From: Peptoniphilus phoceensis
Lineage (GTDB): Bacteria > Bacillota > Clostridia > Tissierellales > Peptoniphilaceae
Direction of reading: 5' to 3'
DNA: 64,000 nt
Assembly: GCF_001517665.2 (NCBI RefSeq)
Contig: NZ_LN999809.1
Coordinates: 484,501-548,500 of the forward strand
In this document: piece after piece, positions 36,416-43,563 of the stretch
Layout of the letters: each line of letters begins with the position of its first letter
Numbering within the stretch: the first letter of the stretch is position 1
Program-made: the position numbers and the translations under genes
Notes under the pieces: model-generated
The model's input: only the letters and a program-made list of their open reading frames with translations
Told to the model about the DNA's origin: nothing
Databases searched by the model: none

Positions 36416-37195
36416 ATGGCTAAAGTCTTAAATAATATAAAAGATGCTAAAGATTTAATGAACCTATCATTATATACTGGTGCACTTCTCATCCAAAATG
36501 GAGCAGAAAGTTATAGAGCTGAAGATACAATAGAGCGAATTTGTAAATCTGTTTCTAATATTTCAAATGTTGCGGCTTATGCCCTTCCTTCCGCTATATT
36601 TATTTCTATGGAATTTGAAGGTGAAACTCTTAGCAATTTTAGAAAAATTACAATTTCAGATACAAATCTTTACAAGATTGATTGTGTAAATTCCTTTTCT
36701 AGAGAATTTGTCTCAAAAGACCTTTCAATTAAGGAAGCTTATGATAGACTTTTTGAAATTGACGGAAAAGAAGAAAGTCCATATAAAATATATTTTTCAG
36801 GAGGAATTGCGGCCTCTTTTTTCTCTGTTTTATTCGGAGGAAATATAAAGGATTTTGCTGCTAGCTTTTTAATTGGTATTTTAATCCCGATTGTATTGGA
36901 TAAATTAAGTTATCTGAAACTTTCCTTTTTTATAAATAATATTATCTGTGCTTTTATAACATCAATACTTGCAATTCTATGTGTTCATTTTGAATTCGGT
37001 TCAAATGTGGACAATATAGTTATCGGAGTAATAATGCTTCTTGTTCCTGGAGTTGCTATAACAAACTCTGTCAGAGATATTATGAGTGGAGAATTTATAA
37101 CAGGTGCTATAACCATGATTAAAGCATTTTTCATTGCTCTTGCCATAGCTTTTGGAGTTGGTGTTGGTTTGAAAATTATGAGGTTTATATTATGA
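36416..37195 (+). CDS. Threonine/serine exporter family protein, large subunit (ThrE N-part)
   Basis: 259 residues of the ThrE family (DUF1212): an N-terminal soluble part with LYTGALLIQNGAESYRAEDT and then about five hydrophobic helices, including LLVPGVAITNSVRDIMSGEF. In Corynebacterium ThrE is one chain exporting threonine and serine; many Firmicutes split it into this part and a small partner, which overlaps the end of this gene by 4 bases. Substrate is inferred from family only. Confidence 0.88.
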   Translation: MAKVLNNIKDAKDLMNLSLYTGALLIQNGAESYRAEDTIERICKSVSNISNVAAYALPSAIFISMEFEGETLSNFRKITISDTNLYKIDCVNSFSREFVSKDLSIKEAYDRLFEIDGKEESPYKIYFSGGIAASFFSVLFGGNIKDFAASFLIGILIPIVLDKLSYLKLSFFINNIICAFITSILAILCVHFEFGSNVDNIVIGVIMLLVPGVAITNSVRDIMSGEFITGAITMIKAFFIALAIAFGVGVGLKIMRFIL

Positions 37196-37650
37196 GAAGT
37201 CTAGAACAATTTCTTTTATCGACTTTAGCAACTTATGGTTTTACAATCTATTTTAAATTACCCAAAAGAGTTAGACTCATTACTTCAGCATTGTCAGGTT
37301 TTATTTGGGTTGTATATGAACTCTTATATGATTTTTCTGATAATTATATGATTTCTTATTTAATTTCTTCATTTTTAATAGGTGTCTTTTCTGAAAGTTT
37401 TGCTGTGTATTTTAAAAAACCGGCAACAGTATTTACCTTACCTTGTTTAGTTCCCCTTGTTCCTGGAGCTGGCATGTATTATATTATGTATTATTTTATA
37501 GAATCAAACTATGTAGTAATGAGAGAGCAAGTTATTAAAACAACACTCACTACATCTGCTTTGGCTTTGGGCATTGTATTATCTCAAGGTATTGTCAGAA
37601 TAATAAGAGAATTAATTAGAAATTATAAAAATAATAGTATAAATACTTAA
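37192..37650 (+). CDS. Threonine/serine exporter family protein, small subunit (ThrE C-part)
   Basis: 152 residues, four or five hydrophobic helices, with the family motif FTLPCLVPLVPGAGMYYIMYYF that mirrors the large subunit's LLVPGVAI. It starts inside the last codons of the large subunit (ATGA overlap), which implies fixed stoichiometry. An IS200-type element lies directly behind its stop codon and supplies the first hairpin that could end its transcript. Confidence 0.87.
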   Translation: MRSLEQFLLSTLATYGFTIYFKLPKRVRLITSALSGFIWVVYELLYDFSDNYMISYLISSFLIGVFSESFAVYFKKPATVFTLPCLVPLVPGAGMYYIMYYFIESNYVVMREQVIKTTLTTSALALGIVLSQGIVRIIRELIRNYKNNSINT

Positions 37651-37661
37651 AAAATAAAAAT

Positions 37662-37680
37662 CCACCGGCGTAGCCGGTGG
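37662..37680. repeat. Right-end hairpin of the IS200-type element
   Basis: CCACCGGC, loop GTA, GCCGGTGG: an 8-bp perfect stem followed by TTTT. It is a likely TnpA recognition hairpin and may also terminate the plus-strand exporter transcript that ends 11 bases upstream. Confidence 0.75.
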
Positions 37681-37692
37681 TTTTGCTTTTGC

Positions 37693-37780
37693 GGTCCAAA
37701 GGACCTTTTTTGCTAGCTGCGTCTCAAGGACGCTTGTGGTTTACCACTTGCAATTACTACTAGCTAACCCCTAAAGGGGT
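37693..37780. repeat. Series of short hairpins after the tnpA coding end
   Basis: Four short inverted repeats in a row: GGTCC-AAA-GGACC (37693-37705), GCGTC-TCAAG-GACGC (37719-37733), GTGGT-TT-ACCAC (37736-37747) and ACCCC-TAAA-GGGGT (37767-37780, spanning the tnpA stop). Each differs in stem sequence, so they are not copies of one repeat. Together with the right-end hairpin they would make the end of the tnpA mRNA strongly structured. Confidence 0.7.
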
Positions 37781-38219
37781 CTGTGTTGTCCATTGTTATC
37801 TGACCACTTAATTCATCCTCTTTAAGTTGGTTATGAATATACTCTTTTATTGCTTTTGTATTTTTTCCTGCTGTATCTACATAGTATCCTCGGCACCAAA
37901 ATTGCCTTCCTCTGTATTTGTATTTTAAGCTACCCCACTTATCGTATATCATAATACTGCTTTTGCCTTTTAAAAATCCCATAAAACTAGATATACTCAA
38001 TTTTGGTGGTATTTCTAACAACATGTGCACGTGATCTGGACAAACTTCTGCTTCTATTATGTTAACTCCTTTCCAGTTGCAAAGCTCTCTTAATATTGCA
38101 CCTATTTCTAATCTTTTGCTTCCGTAAAATACTTTTCTTCTATATTTCGGAGCGAACACTACATGATATTTACAATTCCATTTTGTATGTGATAGACTAT
38201 GTGTATGATTTAAATTCAT
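37764..38219 (-). CDS. tnpA: IS200/IS605-family transposase TnpA (HUH, Y1)
   Basis: 151-residue single-strand DNA transposase, normal length. The HUH motif is H63-V-H65 in CPDHVHMLLEIPP and the nucleophile is Tyr127 in KEYIHNQ with Gln131, at nearly the same positions as the well-studied IS608 enzyme (H64, H66, Y127, Q131). All catalytic residues are intact, so it is probably functional. The ATG follows AGGAGG, but that site lies in a stem with upstream ACCTCC (38225-38278), which should hold translation low. Confidence 0.92.
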   Translation of the reverse strand: MNLNHTHSLSHTKWNCKYHVVFAPKYRRKVFYGSKRLEIGAILRELCNWKGVNIIEAEVCPDHVHMLLEIPPKLSISSFMGFLKGKSSIMIYDKWGSLKYKYRGRQFWCRGYYVDTAGKNTKAIKEYIHNQLKEDELSGQITMDNTDPFRG

Positions 38220-38224
38220 AAAAA

Positions 38225-38278
38225 ACCTCCTGTTATTTTTGTGTTCTGGTAAACCACAATTTATTTTAACATGGAGGT
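38225..38278 (-). promoter_or_regulatory. Shine-Dalgarno-sequestering stem in the tnpA leader
   Basis: In the tnpA mRNA ACCTCC-A-TGTTA (38278-38267) pairs with TAACA-GGAGGT (38235-38225), with one bulged base, closing a 31-nt loop. The right arm contains the ribosome-binding site of tnpA. Poly-A/poly-T flanks mean the same structure could end transcription on either strand. IS200 of enterobacteria is known to use a leader stem-loop in the same way. Confidence 0.78.
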
Positions 38279-38316
38279 CTTTTTTTATTAGTTTTTCATC
38301 GCTAAAGCTAAATTGA

Positions 38317-38337
38317 ACCCCTGGTCTAACCAGGGGT
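38317..38337. repeat. Left-end hairpin of the IS200-type element
   Basis: ACCCCTGGT, loop CTA, ACCAGGGGT: a 9-bp perfect stem with a 3-nt loop, upstream of tnpA. Stem sequence differs from the right-end hairpin but loop size is the same. Confidence 0.72.
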
Positions 38338-38351
38338 ATTCTAATTACAAT

Positions 38352-38380
38352 AAACCCTAGTTATATTGTAACTAGGGTTT
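38352..38380. terminator. Hairpin downstream of gatB
   Basis: AAACCCTAGTTA (38352-38363), loop TATTG, TAACTAGGGTTT (38369-38380): a 12-bp perfect stem. It lies 12 bases beyond the gatB stop; the T run on the gatB strand is poor, so termination there may be weak. Confidence 0.6.
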
Positions 38381-38392
38381 TAAAGAATAAGA

Positions 38393-39823
38393 TTATCTTT
38401 CATTAATTTTTTTAACAATCATTTCATTTGCAATTTTTGGATTTGCTTTTCCTCTAGATTTTTTCATAACTTGGCCAACTAAAAATCCAAGTGCCCTGTC
38501 TTTACCTTCTTTAAAATCAATAATAGATTGTTCATTTTCATCTAAAACTTCATCAACTATTTTTTCAATAGCTGAATGATCAGTCATTTGAACAAGTCCA
38601 AGTCTCTCAATTATTTCTTGAGCACCATCACCTGTTTCAAACATTTCTCTTAAAACTTTTTTACCAGCATTATTACTTATTTTTTCACTCTTAATTGACT
38701 TTAAAAGTTCAATAAATTGCTTATTTTCAAATGGAAGTTCAAATTTAACATCATCAGTTATTTCTACTCTTCTTAATATTTCAGTTTGAATCCAATTTGA
38801 AAGTAAAGTGTAATCATAAAAATCTTTTGCAAGTTCTTCAAAGAAATTAGCAAGTTCTCTAGATGAAGTTAATACAGACGCATCTTCTTCTGTTATTTTA
38901 TATTCATCGACAAATCTTTCTATCATTTGAGATGGAAGTTCTGGCATTTTATCAACTATTTCTTTTATCTCTTCATCTGTAATATTAACTATTGGAAGAT
39001 CTCCTTCTGGTGCAAATCTATAATCATTTGCTGTGTATTTAACTCTCATCAAGACTGTTTCATTTTTCGCATCGTCCCATCTTCTTGTTGTTTTAATTTC
39101 ATCTTCATTATTTTCAAGAAGTTTTATGTGCCTATCTACTTCAAAATCAATAGCTTTTTCAACACCTCTAAAGGAGTTAAGATTTTTAACTTCTGTTATA
39201 GATGTCTTTTCTCCAGTTTCCACATTTTTGACATTGACATTGACATCACATCTAAGAGATCCTTCTTCCATCTTACAGTCAGAAATATCTAGAAATCTCA
39301 ATGTTGATTTTAATTTTTCAAGGAATTCACGAGCTTCTTTACCGCTTGATATATCAGGTTTTGTTACAATTTCAATAAGTGGAACTCCACATCTATTGTA
39401 ATCCATAAGGGTTTCATTTTCTTCTGTGTGGAGGCTCTTAGCAGTATCTTCTTCCATTTGAATTTGGAATAAACCAATTTTTTTCTTACCTTCATCTGTA
39501 TCAATTTCAAGATATCCATCAGTACAAATAGGTTCATCATTTTGAGTAATTTGAAATCCCTTAGTTAAGTCTGGGTAAAAATAATTTTTTCTATCAAATT
39601 TAGATTTATTATTTATTTTACAATTAAAAGCAGTACCTGCCATTACTGTATAGTTAATTACATTTCTATTTAATACAGGCATTCCTCCAGGAAGAGCTAA
39701 ACAAACTGGACAGACATTTGTATTAGGTTCATCACCAAAAGTATTCTTGCAAGAACAAAAAGCTTTTGTTTCCGTAGAAAGTTCAACGTGAATTTCTAAA
39801 CCTACAATTGTTTTATATTTCAT
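38393..39823 (-). CDS. gatB: Aspartyl/glutamyl-tRNA amidotransferase subunit B
   Basis: 476-residue tRNA-binding and kinase subunit of the GatCAB complex, which converts Glu-tRNA-Gln or Asp-tRNA-Asn to the amide form. Visible are VGLEIHVELST, the zinc-site cysteines (FCSC...CPVCLALPG), FDRKNYFYPDLTKGFQITQ and the helical YqeY-like C-terminus. It overlaps gatA by 4 bases. Its presence implies no GlnRS or AsnRS-independent route. Confidence 0.98.
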   Translation of the reverse strand: MKYKTIVGLEIHVELSTETKAFCSCKNTFGDEPNTNVCPVCLALPGGMPVLNRNVINYTVMAGTAFNCKINNKSKFDRKNYFYPDLTKGFQITQNDEPICTDGYLEIDTDEGKKKIGLFQIQMEEDTAKSLHTEENETLMDYNRCGVPLIEIVTKPDISSGKEAREFLEKLKSTLRFLDISDCKMEEGSLRCDVNVNVKNVETGEKTSITEVKNLNSFRGVEKAIDFEVDRHIKLLENNEDEIKTTRRWDDAKNETVLMRVKYTANDYRFAPEGDLPIVNITDEEIKEIVDKMPELPSQMIERFVDEYKITEEDASVLTSSRELANFFEELAKDFYDYTLLSNWIQTEILRRVEITDDVKFELPFENKQFIELLKSIKSEKISNNAGKKVLREMFETGDGAQEIIERLGLVQMTDHSAIEKIVDEVLDENEQSIIDFKEGKDRALGFLVGQVMKKSRGKANPKIANEMIVKKINER

Positions 39824-41271
39824 TTATTTAAACTCCTTTCAAAAGCTAATGATGCTTGAAGTAAATCTTTATCTTTAAATCTCTTTCCAGTAAATTCTAT
39901 TCCAACTGAAAGACCATCTTCTCCAGCTGGCATTGGCAATGAAATTGAAGGAGATCCAACAATGTTTGCAGGTACAGTAAATAAATCTGCTTGATACATT
40001 TCAACAGGACTCATGTCATCGTCAATTTTAAACGGAAGAACTGGGAATGTTGGACAAATCATAAAATCATAATCTTTAAACATCCTATCCATATCTTTCT
40101 TAATAAGACCTCTTACTTTTAAAGCCTTATAATAAAATTCGTCTGCATTATCCATAGAAAGAATATGAGTACCAATCATTATTCTTCTCTTAACTTCGTC
40201 GCCAAATCCTTCGCTTCTTGAAGCACGATACATTTCTTCTATTGTTTCAAATTTTTTATCTGTTCTATGACCGTATCTTATAGAATCAAAACGTGCCATA
40301 TTTGATGAAATTTCACCATTTACTAAAATATTATAAGTTTCAATCACATGGTTAAGTGATTCAATTTCATATTCTTCTACTACTGCTCCATTTTCCTTTA
40401 AAATTTCAATAGCTTTATTTAGTTCACCACTTACCCTTTCATTTAAATCCATATTTAAATAAGTTTTTGGAATAGCAAACTTCTTTCCTTTAAGATTTTT
40501 TATTGAATCATCAGAAAAATCAAAATCAAAATTTAACCCAGGATTACCCACAGAGGTTGCGTCTTTTTCATCACGACCTTCTATTACATTAAACATCATT
40601 GTGAGGTCTCTTACATCATTTGCAATAACACCTGGTTGATCAAAGGTATTAGCCATAGTTGCCATTCCAAATCTTGAAATTGAACCATAAGTTGGTTTCA
40701 TTCCTACTGTCTTACAAAAACTAGAAGGTTGTCTAACAGATCCACCAGTGTCGGATCCAATTGATATAGTTGCCATATTTGCACTTACTGAAGCAGCGGA
40801 TCCTCCAGATGAACCACCAGAAACTCTTGTTAAATCCAAGGGGTTTTTTGTTACACCAAAATATGAAGTTCTTGTTGATGCCCCCATAGCGAACTCATCT
40901 AAGTTTACCTTACCTAATATTACTCCATCATTTTTCTTTATTTTTTTTACTAAACTTGCATCATATGGAGCAATATAATTTTCGAGCATCTTAGATCCAC
41001 ATGTCATTTTTACATCTTTAACTGAAATATTATCCTTTATAGAAATTGGAACTCCAGCAAGAGCTGACATTTCTTCTCTATTATGAAATTTTTCATCAAC
41101 TTTTTTTGCTTGATCTATTGCCATCTTTTCAGTAACTGTAATATAAGCATTAATATCTTTATCTTTTTCTTTAATATTATCTAAAAATTCTCTTGTAACT
41201 TCTTCACAAGAAAAATCTCTATTTCTATATCCTTGGGCAATCTCCCAGGCTTTTAATTTACTAAAAGTCAT
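39820..41271 (-). CDS. gatA: Aspartyl/glutamyl-tRNA amidotransferase subunit A
   Basis: 483-residue amidase-signature subunit that liberates ammonia from glutamine. The Ser-cisSer-Lys triad is visible in SIKDNIS (Lys), GGSSGGSAASVSA and ISIGSDTGGSVRQPS (nucleophilic Ser). The ATG follows TAGGAGGAG. It lies between gatC and gatB in the usual CAB order. Confidence 0.98.
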   Translation of the reverse strand: MTFSKLKAWEIAQGYRNRDFSCEEVTREFLDNIKEKDKDINAYITVTEKMAIDQAKKVDEKFHNREEMSALAGVPISIKDNISVKDVKMTCGSKMLENYIAPYDASLVKKIKKNDGVILGKVNLDEFAMGASTRTSYFGVTKNPLDLTRVSGGSSGGSAASVSANMATISIGSDTGGSVRQPSSFCKTVGMKPTYGSISRFGMATMANTFDQPGVIANDVRDLTMMFNVIEGRDEKDATSVGNPGLNFDFDFSDDSIKNLKGKKFAIPKTYLNMDLNERVSGELNKAIEILKENGAVVEEYEIESLNHVIETYNILVNGEISSNMARFDSIRYGHRTDKKFETIEEMYRASRSEGFGDEVKRRIMIGTHILSMDNADEFYYKALKVRGLIKKDMDRMFKDYDFMICPTFPVLPFKIDDDMSPVEMYQADLFTVPANIVGSPSISLPMPAGEDGLSVGIEFTGKRFKDKDLLQASLAFERSLNK

Positions 41272-41281
41272 GAGTCTCCTC

Positions 41282-41563
41282 CTAATCTACAAACTTAATA
41301 AGTTTAAAATAACCGTATTTTTTAGTAGCGGCATTTTCAAGTGCCTCTTCTTGTGAAAGAGACTCACCAGTTTTATCTTCACGAATATTATTTTCTGTTC
41401 CATTAACTTGAAAAACTTTATCGACACCATCAGTATCAATTTCTTTTATCTTGTCAACAAGTTTAATATTTTCTTCAAAGGTTGGTGCAAATTTATCAAG
41501 CTCTTCTTCAGAAAAATCTATTTGAGCTATATTTGCAATATGCCTTATTTCTTCTTTATTCAT
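41282..41563 (-). CDS. gatC: Aspartyl/glutamyl-tRNA amidotransferase subunit C
   Basis: 93-residue stabilising subunit. Typical N-terminus EEIRHIANIAQIDFSEEELDKF and a C-terminal extension with LREDK-like NIREDKTGESLSQEEALENAATKKYGYF compressed as in the family. It overlaps ligA by 8 bases, so the amidotransferase genes are coupled to pcrA-ligA transcription. Confidence 0.95.
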   Translation of the reverse strand: MNKEEIRHIANIAQIDFSEEELDKFAPTFEENIKLVDKIKEIDTDGVDKVFQVNGTENNIREDKTGESLSQEEALENAATKKYGYFKLIKFVD

Positions 41564-43553
41564 TTAAACCTCCTACTAATTCTTTAAGATTTTTTAAACT
41601 TAAAATTTTTATATTTAAAGATTTTGCTTTATCATATTTAGAACCAGGGTTTTCACCAACAACTACATAGTCAGTTTTTTTACTAACAGAACTTGTAACT
41701 TTTGCTCCTAAAGAAATTAATTTTTCTTCTAATTCTTTTCTCGGAATTTCTAAACTTCCTGTTAATACAAAAGTATTTCCTTCAAGCGGCTTTTCTAAAT
41801 CCTCATCATTTTCATATTTTGGTTTTACACCTAACTCAAAAAGCTCACTAACTGCTGTAATTATTCTGTCATCGTGGAAAAATTCTACAATTTCTCTCGC
41901 AGTTATATCACCTATATCTCCAATAGAAATAAGTTCAGCTTCATCTGCATTTCTTAATTTTTCAAAATTTTTAAAATAATTTGCTAAATCTCTAGCAGTT
42001 TTTATACCTACATTTGGGATTCCTAAGGCATATATAAAATTAGCCAAATCCGGATTTTTAGATTCTTCTATTGCATTTAAAAGATTTTTAGTTCTCTTTT
42101 CTTTAAATCCTTCTATTCTTATTATATCTTCATATTTTAACTTGTAAACATCTGGGATTTCTCTCAAATTTACAGTTTCCATAAGTTTTTCAATAGTTTT
42201 TTCACTAAAACCCTCTATATCCATTGCATCTCTTGATGCAAAATGAGTTAATCTTGATACTAACTGTGGCACACAAGAGAGTGTATTAGGACAGAAAATA
42301 TGAACTCCATCTTGATAAAGGTGTGAACCACAATAAGGACAATATTTTGGCTTTTCTATCTCAATTGTCTTCTCATCACTAGGTAAAGTTCCAAGAATTT
42401 CAGGAATTACATCATTAGATCTTCTAATTAAAACTCTTGAACCAATTTTAACTTTCTTTCTAAGTATATCGTCATAATTATTTAAAGTTGCTCTTTTAAC
42501 AGTTACTCCGCCAATTTCTACTGGTTCCAAGATTGCAGATGGTGTTACTTTGGCAGTTCTTCCTACATTCCAAATTACATCTAAAAGAGTTGTTGAAATT
42601 TCTTCTGCTTCAAATTTATAGGCTACTGCCCAGCGTGGAAATTTATTAGTGTAACCAAGAGCCTTTCTAGTTTCAATATCATTTACTTTTATAGTAACTC
42701 CGTCAATTAGTATATCAAGTTTATCTCTATTTTCTCCTATTAAATTAATTTTTTCTAATATTTCAGAGAATTTTTTCACTTTAAAATTATATTTTGAAAC
42801 TTTAAAGTTGTTATCTTTCAAGAAATTTTTAATATCATCATCTGATTTAAATAAATCTTCTTCAATATATCCAACATTATAGAAAAAAGCTGTTAAGTTC
42901 CTCTTTTTAGTTACTTTAGGGTCCAAGTTTCTCAAGGCACCTGCAGCAGCATTCCTTGCATTTTTTAGTTTTTCTTCATTATTTTCATTATACTTTTCAA
43001 GTTCAGATAGAGGCATTAAACCTTCACCCTGAACCTCAATTTTACCCGAATAATTTATACGAAGTGGAACTGAATAAATTGTTTTAACCTGTTCTAATAT
43101 TTCTTCACCGACACTTCCATTTCCTCTAGTTGATGCCATAATGAGATTTTTATTATTATAAGTTAAATTTATGGTAAGCCCATCAAATTTAAGTTCTACT
43201 ACAAATTCTGGATCAGGCAATTTATTTATATTGTTGTTGTTATAATCTTTAACAAAATTTATTATTCTATTATACCAAGCTAGAAGTGAATCATCACCTT
43301 GTGCTTTATCCATAGAATACAATCTTGAAAGGTGAATGTGTTTATTAAATTTATCTAAAACCGCTCCGCCCACTCTTGTGGTTGGTGAATATGAGAGGAC
43401 AGTCCCAGTTTCATTTTCTAAATTGACAAGTTTATCATATAACTTATCATATTCTCCATCTGAAAGAAGTGGATCATCAAGGGTATAATAATGGTAATTT
43501 AATTTATCAATTTTTTGAATTAAATTTTCCATTTCTTTTATCTTATCATTCAT
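41556..43553 (-). CDS. ligA: NAD+-dependent DNA ligase
   Basis: 665 residues with all LigA parts: Ia domain (YHYYTLDDPLLSDGEYD), adenylated Lys in VELKFDG, OB fold, four-cysteine zinc finger (CPYCG...CPNTLSC), helix-hairpin-helix repeats (IEGFSEKTIEKL, IGDIGDITA) and a C-terminal BRCT domain (NTFVLTGSLE). It seals nicks in replication and repair. It is 10 bases behind pcrA in the widespread pcrA-ligA pairing. Confidence 0.98.
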   Translation of the reverse strand: MNDKIKEMENLIQKIDKLNYHYYTLDDPLLSDGEYDKLYDKLVNLENETGTVLSYSPTTRVGGAVLDKFNKHIHLSRLYSMDKAQGDDSLLAWYNRIINFVKDYNNNNINKLPDPEFVVELKFDGLTINLTYNNKNLIMASTRGNGSVGEEILEQVKTIYSVPLRINYSGKIEVQGEGLMPLSELEKYNENNEEKLKNARNAAAGALRNLDPKVTKKRNLTAFFYNVGYIEEDLFKSDDDIKNFLKDNNFKVSKYNFKVKKFSEILEKINLIGENRDKLDILIDGVTIKVNDIETRKALGYTNKFPRWAVAYKFEAEEISTTLLDVIWNVGRTAKVTPSAILEPVEIGGVTVKRATLNNYDDILRKKVKIGSRVLIRRSNDVIPEILGTLPSDEKTIEIEKPKYCPYCGSHLYQDGVHIFCPNTLSCVPQLVSRLTHFASRDAMDIEGFSEKTIEKLMETVNLREIPDVYKLKYEDIIRIEGFKEKRTKNLLNAIEESKNPDLANFIYALGIPNVGIKTARDLANYFKNFEKLRNADEAELISIGDIGDITAREIVEFFHDDRIITAVSELFELGVKPKYENDEDLEKPLEGNTFVLTGSLEIPRKELEEKLISLGAKVTSSVSKKTDYVVVGENPGSKYDKAKSLNIKILSLKNLKELVGGLNE

Positions 43554-43563
43554 ATTTCACCCA

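Larger units (their letters stand above)
37655..38342 (-). mobile_element. IS200-type insertion sequence (IS200/IS605 family, tnpA only)
   Basis: About 690 bp holding a complete tnpA flanked by subterminal hairpins: 37662-37680 on the downstream (right-end) side and 38317-38337 on the upstream (left-end) side. There is no tnpB. Such elements move as single strands and leave no target duplication, so the exact ends cannot be read from one copy; the limits given are estimates. The hairpin-rich ends are more GC-rich than the surrounding DNA. Confidence 0.82.

Noticed and set aside
37662-37780. Hairpin train considered as a CRISPR array
   Set aside because: The stems have different sequences and spacing, and there are no repeats or cas genes.
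37693-37780. Definite TnpB guide RNA call
   Set aside because: No tnpB is present and I cannot match the stems to a known scaffold, so it is left as an observation.
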